Below, in pieces: positions 52,846-61,397 of a DNA stretch of 64,000 bases. A program made the translations under genes and the position numbers. The stretch lies in the NCBI RefSeq assembly GCF_900182745.1, contig NZ_FXTY01000002.1:62001-126000 (forward strand), given 5' to 3'. Positions within the stretch are counted from its first letter, which is position 1. Every line of letters begins with the position of its first letter. Source of the stretch: Shimia sagamensis (GTDB taxonomy: Bacteria; Pseudomonadota; Alphaproteobacteria; Rhodobacterales; Rhodobacteraceae). The notes beneath the pieces were generated by a model. That model was given only the letters and a program-made list of their open reading frames with translations, was not told the DNA's origin and searched no databases.

Positions 52846-54609
52846 TTACTCCGCTGCTTCAATGTCTTCATTCAAGATAGGAAGTTGTACCTCAAATACA
52901 GCCCCCTGCCCGTCCCCATTTCGTGCCGTAAGCCGTCCGCCAAGGTCGCTGACGATACCAGAGCTGATCGCAAGCCCCAAACCAACCCCCTCACCAGGCT
53001 GTTTTGTGGTGAAAAACGGCTCAAAAAGGTTGTTCAAATCCTCAATGCCAGGGCCGTTGTCGCGCACCGTCAAAGTGGCTGTTTCCCCTGCTGCCAAAAG
53101 GATTTCGATCTCCGGATCGGCCACAGACTCGGTCGCGTCCAAGGCATTGCGCAGCAAGTTGATCATCACCTGCTCGATGCGCACCCGATCGCCCATCACC
53201 CGTACCGGATCCGTCGGCACAATCTTGCTTATGTGCACCTGTCTCTGGCGCAATTGCGGCTCCATCATCGACAAAGCCGAGGCCACCGCATCGCTCATCT
53301 CAACCACATGAAACTCATCGCCACCTTTTCGGGCATACGATTTGAGCTGCTTGGTGATCGCGCCCATTCTTTCGATCAGATCATCAATACGCTGAAACGA
53401 CGTCAGGGCTTCGTCCGGCCGGTTGCGCTTCACCAAAAGCTGCGCTCCGGCTAGGTAGGTCTTCATCGCCGCTAATGGTTGGTTCAACTCATGGCTCACC
53501 GCCGCAGACATCTCCCCCAACGCGGCCAATTTGGAGCTCTGCGCCAGGCTTTGTTCCGCCACCTCTAAACTCTGCTGCATGCGTTCTCGTTCGGCGATTT
53601 CCCGCTGAAGCCGTAGATTCAAACCGCGCAATTCGACGCTTTCGCGCTGAAACAACGCCATACGTAAAGCACTTTTTCGGCCCAAAACATAAAATCCAAG
53701 CGCCAGCAGGATCGCAAACCCCATAATTTCCAGTGCCAGAACCGCGTTCACCTTCTCGCGCACACCGGCGTAACTGGTGAAACTGGTCATCTGCCAGCCT
53801 CGGAACGGGATACGCGCGCCCATACGCATCACCGCTTCACCGCGCAAATACGCGTCCGCTGGGTCCTGTGCCCAATCCGCGGTCACCTTTATCGCCCGCT
53901 CTATCGCGCCTAAGGCTGGTTGACGTGATAGCGCCTCTGATTCAGTCAATCCGCGCCAACGCGGCTCACTGCTGAGGATAATCGTGCCTTCGCTGTTGGC
54001 CACCAGAACCGCATCCGAAATCCCGGCCCAGGCCCGTTCGAATTTGTGCAAATCCACTTCAACTGCGATCACACCAAGCGTGGCCCCGCCGCTTTCCAAT
54101 CGCCGAGAATAGATAAACCGATAAGCGCCGGTCTCATCTCTTGCTGTTGTAAAGAGTGTAACATTAGACCGTAACGCATTGATAAAAAACTCTTGTTCTC
54201 GATACATTGTACCAAGTCGGGTGCGGTCAGTCGCAGCCACCGTGCGCCCGGTTTCGTCCAGCATTAAAAGTGATGCCGCGCCAATCTCATCGACAAAGCT
54301 GATCAACCGCGCGGTGGAGCTGGAGAAATCTTGAGAATTCAATGCCCCTATCAATTCAGGGTCTTTGGCCAACAACTGCGGTACAATCGCGTTGCGGCGC
54401 AATTCACTGAGCAAGTTGCCAGAATACAGCGCGAGCCGGAGCTCCGCCCGATTGCGTGTGTTGGCGGTAAACCGATCTGTCAGGAAACTGTTGGTGACCC
54501 AAATTGTCACCCCTGCAACCACGACCAACAACGCCAAAGTCACACGCGCCCGCCAGCTTGTTGTCGCCGGGCGCAGTTTTTCAGAGGTGTCAGAAGCGTT
54601 TTGCGTCAT
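52846..54609 (-). CDS. dctB: DctB-type sensor histidine kinase
   Basis: This 587-residue membrane sensor has TM1 at about 21-41, a periplasmic double-PAS/Cache domain of about 245 residues and TM2 at about 290-310. A coiled coil (about 318-355) precedes the HisKA phospho-acceptor H373 in SAAVSHELNQPLAAM. The HATPase domain shows NLLRNALDATE, DNGPGIEDL and GEGVGLGLAISSGIVSDLGG. In family members dicarboxylates bind the periplasmic domain. It forms an operon with dctD; no dctPQM or dctA gene is in the window. Confidence 0.88.
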   Translation of the reverse strand: MTQNASDTSEKLRPATTSWRARVTLALLVVVAGVTIWVTNSFLTDRFTANTRNRAELRLALYSGNLLSELRRNAIVPQLLAKDPELIGALNSQDFSSSTARLISFVDEIGAASLLMLDETGRTVAATDRTRLGTMYREQEFFINALRSNVTLFTTARDETGAYRFIYSRRLESGGATLGVIAVEVDLHKFERAWAGISDAVLVANSEGTIILSSEPRWRGLTESEALSRQPALGAIERAIKVTADWAQDPADAYLRGEAVMRMGARIPFRGWQMTSFTSYAGVREKVNAVLALEIMGFAILLALGFYVLGRKSALRMALFQRESVELRGLNLRLQREIAERERMQQSLEVAEQSLAQSSKLAALGEMSAAVSHELNQPLAAMKTYLAGAQLLVKRNRPDEALTSFQRIDDLIERMGAITKQLKSYARKGGDEFHVVEMSDAVASALSMMEPQLRQRQVHISKIVPTDPVRVMGDRVRIEQVMINLLRNALDATESVADPEIEILLAAGETATLTVRDNGPGIEDLNNLFEPFFTTKQPGEGVGLGLAISSGIVSDLGGRLTARNGDGQGAVFEVQLPILNEDIEAAE

Positions 54610-54645
54610 GCACGAACAGTACGCTTACGCGCCGACACCCTCAAG

Positions 54646-55314
54646 TCATGCTGTGGCAAACTGATCCATCAACGCGCGGAACATTGCCACTCCGTCCGTG
54701 CCACCATGTCCAGTATCCGCCGCCCGCTCTGGGTGAGGCATCATACCAAGCACACGGCGATTTTTGCTGACCACACCTGCGATATCTGCAACCGACCCAT
54801 TTGGGTTGTCGGTGTAGGTAAACGCAATCCGGTCTTCGTCTCTCAGCTGTGCCAGCTTTTCATCCGTGACAAAGTAGTTGCCGTCATGGTGCGCAATTGG
54901 CACGTTCACAACGTCACCCTTGCCGTAACCAGACGTAAACGCAGTATCTGCGCTGGCCACTTCAAGACCAACTGTCCGGCAGATGTACTTCAGCCCAGCA
55001 TTGCGGCGCAACGCACCAGGCAACAGTCCCGTCTCAGTCAGGATTTGAAAGCCATTACAAACGCCAAGCGCATAGCCACCACGTTCCGCGTGTTTGATGA
55101 GTGACTGACAAATAGGCGAGTTTGCAGCAATGGCGCCGCACCGCAGATAATCGCCAAAGCTGAACCCGCCTGGAACACCAACCATATCGATGCCTTCGGG
55201 TAAGGCTGTATCTTTGTGCCACACCATAGTGACGTCTGCTCCGGCCTGTTCAAACGCCACCGCGAGGTCGCGATCACAGTTGGAGCCCGGAAAAACAATG
55301 ACCGCAGCTTTCAT
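54646..55314 (-). CDS. purQ: Phosphoribosylformylglycinamidine synthase subunit PurQ
   Basis: This glutaminase subunit supplies ammonia for FGAM synthesis with PurS and PurL. The 222-residue class I amidotransferase starts MKAAVIVFPGSNCDRDLA, with the nucleophile in YALGVCNGFQILTE and the His/Glu pair in GMMPHPERAAD. The ATG overlaps the purS stop by one base. purL is not in the window. Confidence 0.96.
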   Translation of the reverse strand: MKAAVIVFPGSNCDRDLAVAFEQAGADVTMVWHKDTALPEGIDMVGVPGGFSFGDYLRCGAIAANSPICQSLIKHAERGGYALGVCNGFQILTETGLLPGALRRNAGLKYICRTVGLEVASADTAFTSGYGKGDVVNVPIAHHDGNYFVTDEKLAQLRDEDRIAFTYTDNPNGSVADIAGVVSKNRRVLGMMPHPERAADTGHGGTDGVAMFRALMDQFATA

Positions 55315-55544
55315 CAGCCCATCTCCACCCGGTAGCTTTCGATCACTGTGTTGGCGAGCAGCTTCTCACACATCTCGGTCACGGTGGCCTCGGTGGAGCC
55401 CTCTGCCAGATCCAACTCGATCACCTTGCCCTGTCGCACGCCTTCCACGCCGTCAAAACCAAGGCTACCAAGCGCATGACGCACGGCCTCACCTTGTGGG
55501 TCCAGAACGCCGTTCTTCAGCATGACAAATACGCGGGCTTTCAT
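55314..55544 (-). CDS. purS: Phosphoribosylformylglycinamidine synthase subunit PurS
   Basis: This 76-residue small subunit holds PurQ and PurL together. It starts MKARVFVMLKNGVLDPQGEA and has GVRQGKVIELDLAEG and the C-terminal LLANTVIESYRVEM, all typical. The ATG 55544 is used; an open stretch of 61 codons upstream is intergenic. It lies 106 bp after purC and is coupled to purQ. Confidence 0.95.
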   Translation of the reverse strand: MKARVFVMLKNGVLDPQGEAVRHALGSLGFDGVEGVRQGKVIELDLAEGSTEATVTEMCEKLLANTVIESYRVEMG

Positions 55545-55570
55545 TTGGTCTCTCTCCAATTGGGCATGTG

Positions 55571-55585
55571 GCGGGACTGTCCCGC
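55571..55585. other. 7-bp perfect inverted repeat between purC and purS
   Basis: GCGGGAC-T-GTCCCGC lies in the 106-bp gap between purC and purS. A T-run follows it only on the plus strand, where no gene needs stopping, so it is not a purC terminator. It could be a processing or stabilising stem in the purC-purS-purQ transcript. Confidence 0.45.
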
Positions 55586-55650
55586 TTTTCTTACCAAAAA
55601 TTGTCTGTCTTCCCGCGCCCATCACAGGGCGCAGAAAGCTTAAGTCAGAA

Positions 55651-56406
55651 TTAGCTGACAAGCGTCGGCTTGGGGCCGGTGCCTTTTGGCAGTACACCAA
55701 GGCGGCGCGCAACTTCAGCATAGGCATCAGTCAGGCTGCCAAGATCACGGCGGAATACGTCTTTGTCGAGTTTCCGACCGCTTTCAATGTCCCAGAGGCG
55801 ACAGCTGTCGGGGCTGATTTCATCGGCCACAACCAAACGCTGAAAGTCACCTTCATAAACCCGGCCAATCTCGATCTTGAAGTCAATCAAGCGGATACCG
55901 ACGCCAAACATAACGCCGCTCAGCCAGTCGTTGACACGCAGCGCCAACCCCAGAATGTCATCCATATCCTGCTGGCTGGCCCAGCCAAAGGCAGCGATAT
56001 GCTCTTCTGAGACCAGCGGATCACCAAGACTGTCATCTTTGTAGCAGTATTCCACAATTGGGCGCGGCAATTGTGTGCCTTCTTCAATACCCAGGCGTTT
56101 GCTCATTGTGCCGGCGGCAAAGTTGCGCACGATGATTTCAAGTGGAATGATCTCGCAGTTGCGCACCAACTGCTCGCGCATATTCATGCGCTTGAGGAAA
56201 TGGGTCGGAACCCCAACCTGTGTCAGGCCCGTCATGAAGTATTCACTCAGGCGGTTATTCAGAACACCTTTGCCGTCGATGACGTCTTTCTTTTCTGCGT
56301 TGAACGCAGTGGCGTCGTCTTTGAAATATTGGACAATGGTGCCCGGCTCAGGGCCCTCAAACAGAATCTTGGCTTTGCCTTCATAGATTTTCTTGCCGCG
56401 GGCCAT
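55651..56406 (-). CDS. purC: Phosphoribosylaminoimidazole-succinocarboxamide synthase
   Basis: SAICAR synthase joins aspartate to CAIR in purine synthesis. The 251-residue protein starts [20 protein letters not shown] and has [44 protein letters not shown] and DFKIEIGR, all family hallmarks. AAGGAA lies nine bases before the ATG. Its leader contains a 7-bp hairpin and, farther up, a 17-bp inverted repeat. Confidence 0.96.
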   Translation of the reverse strand: MARGKKIYEGKAKILFEGPEPGTIVQYFKDDATAFNAEKKDVIDGKGVLNNRLSEYFMTGLTQVGVPTHFLKRMNMREQLVRNCEIIPLEIIVRNFAAGTMSKRLGIEEGTQLPRPIVEYCYKDDSLGDPLVSEEHIAAFGWASQQDMDDILGLALRVNDWLSGVMFGVGIRLIDFKIEIGRVYEGDFQRLVVADEISPDSCRLWDIESGRKLDKDVFRRDLGSLTDAYAEVARRLGVLPKGTGPKPTLVS

Positions 56407-56423
56407 GGCTTCATTCCTTCTCT

Positions 56424-56441
56424 TTCGGGATGAGTCCCGAA
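56424..56441 (-). other. Hairpin in the purC leader
   Basis: TTCGGGA-CTCA-TCCCGAA (minus strand) is a perfect 7-bp stem with a four-base loop ending 17 bases before the purC ATG. It does not cover the Shine-Dalgarno. It may modulate translation or stability. Confidence 0.5.
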
Positions 56442-56464
56442 TTTGATCGCCCTCTTACTGGATG

Positions 56465-56511
56465 GATAGCATTGTCGCAAGCACGCCGCTTACTCTTGCG
56501 ACAATGCTATC
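56465..56511. repeat. 17-bp perfect inverted repeat between purC and the zeta-inhibitor gene
   Basis: GATAGCATTGTCGCAAG (56465-56481) and CTTGCGACAATGCTATC (56495-56511) are exact complements around a 13-base spacer. There is no T-run on either side. It sits 59 bp from the purC start and 52 bp from the divergent gene, so it is positioned as a shared operator or a palindromic repeat element. Confidence 0.7.
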
Positions 56512-56563
56512 TGATGCTCATATTTAAACGAAGTCATACTAGGACCCTGAAGGAGACCAAAAA

Positions 56564-56878
56564 ATGAATACATTTGACGATCGTGAAGCCGCCTTCGAAG
56601 CCAAGTTTGCGCATGATGAAGAAACAAAATTCAAAGCCGAAGCCCGTGCCAACAAAAAACTGGGGCTTTGGGCTGCTGATTTGTTGGGCAAGTCCGGGTC
56701 AGACGCAGAATCCTACGCCATGACCGTTATCTCAGCCGATTTTGAAGAAGCAGGCCACGACGATGTCATTCGCAAAGTTGTTGCGGATCTAGGAAACAAA
56801 TCCGACGAGGCGACCATTCGCGCGAAGCGCCGTGAAAGTCTTGCTGCAGCAAAAGAAGAACTTGCCGGCGATTCCTAA
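56564..56878 (+). CDS. DUF1476 protein, F1-ATPase inhibitor subunit zeta
   Basis: This 104-residue helical protein of the alphaproteobacterial zeta family (PF07345) binds F1-ATPase and blocks ATP hydrolysis; its N-terminal helix inserts into the enzyme in Paracoccus. It shows FDDREAAFEAKFAHDEETKF, ARANKKLGLWAADLLG and FEEAGHDDVIRKVVADL. GGAG lies about 11 bases before the ATG. It is monocistronic, with a strong terminator after it. Confidence 0.93.
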   Translation: MNTFDDREAAFEAKFAHDEETKFKAEARANKKLGLWAADLLGKSGSDAESYAMTVISADFEEAGHDDVIRKVVADLGNKSDEATIRAKRRESLAAAKEELAGDS

Positions 56879-56905
56879 TCGATACAATGAAATGAAAATC
56901 AAATG

Positions 56906-56930
56906 CGCGGGCTCCGGCCCGCGTTTTTTT
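56906..56930 (+). terminator. Rho-independent terminator of the zeta-inhibitor gene
   Basis: CGCGGGC-TCCG-GCCCGCG, a 7-bp GC stem, is followed directly by seven T residues, 28 bp after the stop codon. Confidence 0.93.
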
Positions 56931-57022
56931 AGCTCCAATTGTCTTTGTTAAGGCGGCCGAAACCACACATCCGATAGCGATTTGGGTCACTCGGGACTGG
57001 TAACGATTTTGGGGCGGGAACC

Positions 57023-58927
57023 TTGAAGACATCAAAGATGAGGACCGCGCAGACCTTTCTGCGACGCGTTTGGCCGTTTGCATTTGGTGCATTGTGTCTT
57101 TGGCTGCTGTCAGAGCAGATCGATGACATTGATTATAGCGCCTTGTGGGCCTCCGTCTTCGCCGCCTCACCATGGCAATGGGGCTTGGCGCTTTTCTTTA
57201 CCGCGATCAGTTTCCTCGCCGTGTCGCGCTATGACGTAATTGCACAGCGCCATTTTCAAATGCACCGCAGTACATCCGAGGCCATGACGGTCGGCGCCAC
57301 TGCTATTGGCTTGGGTCAAACACTTGGTGCCGGCGTTGTTGTGGGGACCTTCGTGCGTTGGCGCATGATGCCGGATCTGTCACTCAAAGACGCGGCTCGC
57401 ATCACCGCCTTTGTCACTGTCACTTTTTTGACTGCCATGGCCGTGACTATTGCCTTAGCTGCCATATTCCTGCCAACGCCTCATGTGCCCGCGTCTTTGC
57501 CACCCGTTATTCTGGCCATTGCCTTTCTTATCGTTGTTGTGGCCTTTGTCTTTCCGGTACTCCCACGACAAGGCAGCCGCCTTTCCTTGCCAACGCTTCC
57601 CGCTATGGCCGCGCTGCTGACCCTGTGTCTGATCGACACCATCTTTGCGGCTCTGGCACTCTACGTGTTGCTACCTCCAGATCTGTCGCTCACCTTCGCT
57701 ATCTTGCTCCCAGTTTTCCTGATTGCATTGGGTGCCGCAATTTTTTCAGGCACGCCAGGTGGTGTTGGTCCGTTTGAACTCACTTTATTGGCTATGCTGC
57801 CAAACCAACCGGAGGCTTCGTTGTTGGCAGGCGTGTTGGCCTTCCGTGCAATCTACTATGCGGTGCCAGCGCTCATGGCGGGCTTGGTGCTCTTGCGCCA
57901 CCTCGCCCGTCCGCGTCCGGCCCGCACGCCGCGCCAACACCGCGCTTACGAGGCATATGACAATGAACCTTTCACCACCGTCAGTCGCGCAGAGTTGGGG
58001 GTGATCCGTCAAAATGGGGGCGCACTCTTGTCGTGCGACGCAGGGCGCTATGGCGCCGTGCGCATTGGCCAAACGCTCGTCGCCTTGTTTGACCCCATCG
58101 AAGGTGACGCCCACACAATGGCCCGCCCGTTAAAAAACGCCGCTCGGGCACAAAACCGCATTGCGTGTAAATACAAAATCTCCGCCCGACAGGCTGTAAA
58201 AACCCGCAAGGTTGGCTGGGCCGTTGTGCATATCTCCGACGAAGCTGTTCTGACACCAACCAAGCACAAAACATCTGGCTCCACTTATCGCCAGTTGCGA
58301 CGCAAACTTCGCCAGGCGGAAAAGGCCGAAGTTCAAGTCACCCAACCTGACACACTCATGCTGCCGCTCGGTGATATGGCGCGTGTATCTTCTGCATGGG
58401 AAGCCCGAAATGGTATCCCCAAAGGACTGACCATGGGTCGCTTTGACGACTTCTACGTGGGATGCCAAACCGTATTCCTCGCTTACCAAGGCAACCAACT
58501 TGTCGGATTTGTCAGTTTCCACGCCACCGGGCACGAATGGTGCCTCGACCTAATGCGCGTACTGCCAGAGGCACCTGATGGCACCATGCACCACCTCGTG
58601 CAAAAAGCCATCGAGGCGGCCGCAGCGGCTGACGTGCCCCGTCTGTCCTTGGCTGCAGCTCCCGCCCTGCCGGAAGGAAAAAATGTGTTGGAACGCAAAA
58701 TCCGGGGCTATCACTTCAAACACGCTGGCGGCGCAGGATTGCGCCAGTTCAAGGCCTGCTTTGCCCCACGCTGGGAACCGCTTTTTATGGCTGCTCCTGG
58801 ACCTGCCCAACTTGGGCTGGCCGCGCTTGACCTGACCCGCGCCGTGAACCTCCGCAGTGCTCCAGCGACGCCAATCGCCTGCCAGCAAATCGCCCAATCC
58901 GAGGCCTACCTGTCTTCCACCTCATAA
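57023..58927 (+). CDS. MprF-like aminoacyl-phospholipid synthase/flippase
   Basis: This 634-residue inner-membrane protein has about eight helices in residues 15-300. They carry the flippase-type signature GATAIGLGQTLGAGVVVGTF and FSGTPGGVGPFELTLLAMLP, as in the LPG-synthase TM family. A cytosolic DUF2156/phosphatidylglycerol-lysyltransferase domain spans about 330-610 (KYKISARQAVKTRKVGWAVV; YRQLRRKLRQAEKAEVQV; FHATGHEWCLDLMRVLPEAPDG). It would attach an amino acid to a phospholipid and flip it; which amino acid is unknown. The start is TTG 57023 (after GGGGCGGGAA) or ATG 57038. It has fewer helices than full-length MprF. Confidence 0.83.
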   Translation: MKTSKMRTAQTFLRRVWPFAFGALCLWLLSEQIDDIDYSALWASVFAASPWQWGLALFFTAISFLAVSRYDVIAQRHFQMHRSTSEAMTVGATAIGLGQTLGAGVVVGTFVRWRMMPDLSLKDAARITAFVTVTFLTAMAVTIALAAIFLPTPHVPASLPPVILAIAFLIVVVAFVFPVLPRQGSRLSLPTLPAMAALLTLCLIDTIFAALALYVLLPPDLSLTFAILLPVFLIALGAAIFSGTPGGVGPFELTLLAMLPNQPEASLLAGVLAFRAIYYAVPALMAGLVLLRHLARPRPARTPRQHRAYEAYDNEPFTTVSRAELGVIRQNGGALLSCDAGRYGAVRIGQTLVALFDPIEGDAHTMARPLKNAARAQNRIACKYKISARQAVKTRKVGWAVVHISDEAVLTPTKHKTSGSTYRQLRRKLRQAEKAEVQVTQPDTLMLPLGDMARVSSAWEARNGIPKGLTMGRFDDFYVGCQTVFLAYQGNQLVGFVSFHATGHEWCLDLMRVLPEAPDGTMHHLVQKAIEAAAAADVPRLSLAAAPALPEGKNVLERKIRGYHFKHAGGAGLRQFKACFAPRWEPLFMAAPGPAQLGLAALDLTRAVNLRSAPATPIACQQIAQSEAYLSSTS

Positions 58928-59021
58928 TGGTCTTGCATCTAATTGAGTTGTGCCTACTTGCCACCCGTGGCACATCGCTGCGCAACTGACACGCGGTTCC
59001 CCGCGCCTTAAGGAGTTTCTG

Positions 59022-60041
59022 ATGACCAACGCCCTCTCCAAGCTTTTGGAAACCCGTGACTGGCTCATGGCCGACGGCGCCACCGGCACCAACCTGTTCA
59101 ACATGGGCCTCAGCTCCGGCGATGCACCAGAACTTTGGAACGCGGATGAGCCACAAAACATCAAAAAACTCTACAGCCTCGCGGTGGACAACGGCTCTGA
59201 CATCTTCCTGACCAACTCCTTTGGCGGCAACGCGTCCCGTTTGAAGCTGCACGACGCCCAAGACCGCGTACGTGAACTCAACCGCCTTGCGGCGGAAATC
59301 GGCCGTGAAGTTGCCGACACAGCTGGTCATCCGGTGATCGTTGCAGGCTCCGTTGGCCCTACTGGTGACATTATGCAGCCTGTCGGCAGCCTGTCTCATG
59401 CCGACGCTGTGGAAATGTTCCACGAGCAAGCCGAGGGCCTGAAAGAAGGTGGCGCCGACGTTCTGTGGCTCGAGACCATCTCCGCGCCAGAAGAATACAA
59501 AGCGGCCGCTGAAGCTTTCGCCCTGGCCGATATGCCATGGGTGGGCACCATGAGCTTTGACACTGCCGGTCGCACAATGATGGGCATGACCTCCGCCGAC
59601 ATGGTGCAAATGGTTGGTGCGCTGCCAAACACACCGTTGGGTTTTGGCGCCAACTGTGGCACCGGAGCGCCAGATCTATTGCGCACCGTTTTGGGCTTCT
59701 CTGCCCAAGGCACGGAGACTCCAATTGTGGCCAAAGGCAACGCTGGCATTCCCAAATACGTCGACGGCCATATCCACTATGATGGCACGCCAGAACTGAT
59801 GGCAGACTATGCCGTGATGGCACGTGACTGTGGGGCCACGATCATCGGCGGCTGCTGTGGCACCATGCCAAACCACCTCAAAGCCATGCGCGAAGCACTG
59901 GAAACCCGCCCCCGTGGCGAGCGCCCAAGCCTGGAGCTGATTGCCGAGAAACTTGGTGGTTTCTCCTCCGCGGGCGATGGTACTGGCGATGATGCTACTG
60001 CCCCTGCCCGCGAACGTCGCGGCCGCCGCCGTCGCAGCTAA
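59022..60041 (+). CDS. Homocysteine S-methyltransferase-domain protein (betaine-homocysteine type; likely split-MetH module)
   Basis: This 339-residue zinc methyltransferase has MADGATGTNLFNMGL at the substrate site, FLTNSFGGNASRL, and the zinc cysteines in GANCGTG and IGGCCGT. It is usually called betaine-homocysteine methyltransferase. In roseobacters this type works with a separate corrinoid protein as the homocysteine-binding part of a split methionine synthase, and such a corrinoid gene begins at 63527. The ATG 59022 has AAGGAG eight bases before it. The tail RERRGRRRRS is unusually basic. A structured leader (58928-59021) precedes it. Confidence 0.88.
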   Translation: MTNALSKLLETRDWLMADGATGTNLFNMGLSSGDAPELWNADEPQNIKKLYSLAVDNGSDIFLTNSFGGNASRLKLHDAQDRVRELNRLAAEIGREVADTAGHPVIVAGSVGPTGDIMQPVGSLSHADAVEMFHEQAEGLKEGGADVLWLETISAPEEYKAAAEAFALADMPWVGTMSFDTAGRTMMGMTSADMVQMVGALPNTPLGFGANCGTGAPDLLRTVLGFSAQGTETPIVAKGNAGIPKYVDGHIHYDGTPELMADYAVMARDCGATIIGGCCGTMPNHLKAMREALETRPRGERPSLELIAEKLGGFSSAGDGTGDDATAPARERRGRRRRS

Positions 60042-60063
60042 GTCTAACACTGATAAAACTTCA

Positions 60064-60090
60064 AAAGCCCGGACACTGTCCGGGCTTTTT
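60064..60090. terminator. Bidirectional terminator between the methyltransferase and AhpD-like genes
   Basis: AAAGCCCGGACA-C-TGTCCGGGCTTTTT is a near-perfect palindrome giving a stem of about ten pairs, with T-runs on both strands (five on plus, four on minus). It serves the convergent genes on each side. Confidence 0.92.
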
Positions 60091-60092
60091 GT

Positions 60093-60701
60093 TTAAGTAT
60101 GGTTCCAGTCGTCAGGATTTTCTGAATTGTTGGGCGACAGACCCAAGATGTCACCTTTGATGGAACAGCCTAGCCCCAACACGGTGCGATTGGCATAACC
60201 AAAATAGGCCGACACCTGATTGATCTCCAGAATCTCGCCGTCGCTGAACCCAGTATCCCGCAACTGAACAATCAGTTTTTCGCTTAGTCCAGCTGGATCA
60301 CGCGTCAATTGACGGGCATATTCCATCGCCAACTTCTGCTTGTCATCCAGCGGTGCACGCGCGATGTCACGCGCCTCGATCGCTCGGCGAATACCATCCG
60401 CTCGCGCATCATCTGCCAGCAACCGCTTCAACCCGGAAAAATGATGCTCCACGCAGTACTCACACTCATTGAGCGAACTGACCCAAACCCCAAGCGTTTC
60501 CAAAAACCACTTCGGCACTGTGTTACCACTGTGATGCAGCACGTATTTGTAGATCGCCATATGCCCCTCCATGGTATGGGGCCGCAGGCTGTGCATCATC
60601 ATGATGTTGTCGACATTGTTGTCCGGGCCTTTCACCCGATCATACAACATCTTCAATTTTCCGTCGGCGTCATCATAGGCAACCGTATCGATCCAGGGCA
60701 T
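60093..60701 (-). CDS. Peroxidase-related AhpD/carboxymuconolactone-decarboxylase family protein
   Basis: This 202-residue helical protein carries the AhpD-type redox motif C80-x2-C83 with His at 86-87 (LNECEYCVEHH). The helix SYFGYANRTVLGLG closes the fold. Members act as alkylhydroperoxidases or as unclassified thiol peroxidases. The ATG 60701, with AAGGAC seven bases upstream, gives the family start MPWIDTV; an extension of 17 codons is not used. It is alone on its strand. Confidence 0.85.
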   Translation of the reverse strand: MPWIDTVAYDDADGKLKMLYDRVKGPDNNVDNIMMMHSLRPHTMEGHMAIYKYVLHHSGNTVPKWFLETLGVWVSSLNECEYCVEHHFSGLKRLLADDARADGIRRAIEARDIARAPLDDKQKLAMEYARQLTRDPAGLSEKLIVQLRDTGFSDGEILEINQVSAYFGYANRTVLGLGCSIKGDILGLSPNNSENPDDWNHT

Positions 60702-60876
60702 TACATAGTCCTTTGGTAGTGAGACACACTGCGCCGCATATACCGTCCGCACCGCGTTAAAGAGTCATGCGCGCAGCATGCATCGATAACAAAGCAACTA
60801 TCAAGGGGAAGCGTGTCGGGGCACTCCTGTCCGCGGTATGCGTCAAATCTGAGTTACCCGCCAAGCAACATTGATG

Positions 60877-61263
60877 CTAACAATAGCCTGCCCGTTTGAT
60901 CCGGTTCTTCGCCGACGCCTGTTCAAATTGCCGATACCGTCCGCCAGAATACCGCGCGCAATCCAACGCATGACCGGCCGCAATCACCGCTGCGCCAATG
61001 TCCTTCCCATCCGCATAACACACGCCGATGTAGCGGTCATAAGACCGCTCTCCGGTCAAATCACAGGACACTTTCTTGCCGCGCAAGTAATTCACAGTCC
61101 AACGTTTGGCGTCTTTTCCAGCGCGGGTTTTGAGTTCCGGCGCGTCAACGCCTTGGAAACGCACCGGTGTACCGTCCCATACAATTGTATCCGCATCGCG
61201 CACCTGCACATCCGCCCAAACAGGCGTAGCTACCAAAACGGCAACCGCTATTAGCATTTTCAT
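60877..61263 (-). CDS. Secreted thermonuclease (SNase-like) family protein
   Basis: This 128-residue protein has a short signal peptide (MLIAVAVLVATPVWA). The staphylococcal-nuclease OB-fold follows: DADTIVWDGTPVRFQGVDAPEL holds the calcium-site Asp and catalytic Arg, and ERSYDRYIGVCY the second Arg. AGHALDCARYSGGRY is typical of proteobacterial members. It is about the minimal length for the domain, and the catalytic residues appear present, so it could cleave DNA or RNA outside the cytoplasm. Confidence 0.85.
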   Translation of the reverse strand: MKMLIAVAVLVATPVWADVQVRDADTIVWDGTPVRFQGVDAPELKTRAGKDAKRWTVNYLRGKKVSCDLTGERSYDRYIGVCYADGKDIGAAVIAAGHALDCARYSGGRYRQFEQASAKNRIKRAGYC

Positions 61264-61347
61264 GTTGGTCTTCTGTCTGAGTGAGTGGTGGGCCCGCTCT
61301 ATCACGTGGCCAAGCGTGTGTCATAACACACAAAGCAGCTTCGCAAT

Positions 61348-61371
61348 CCATAGGCAGCAGACCGCCTATGG
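61348..61371. other. 8-bp inverted repeat after the family-3 binding-protein gene
   Basis: CCATAGGC-AGCAGACC-GCCTATGG is a perfect 8-bp stem in the gap between the binding-protein stop and the nuclease start. No T-run follows on the minus strand, so termination is doubtful. Confidence 0.45.
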
Positions 61372-61397
61372 TTATGTTTAACAAGGTGAATTTCCGC

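Noticed and set aside
58928-59021. Possible SAM or SAH riboswitch before the homocysteine methyltransferase gene
   Set aside because: There are stems (TGCCAC/GTGGCA and CGCGG/CCGCG) near an AAGGAG site, but I could not match the conserved cores of SAM-II, SAM/SAH or SAH riboswitches. A covariance-model search of this leader would decide.
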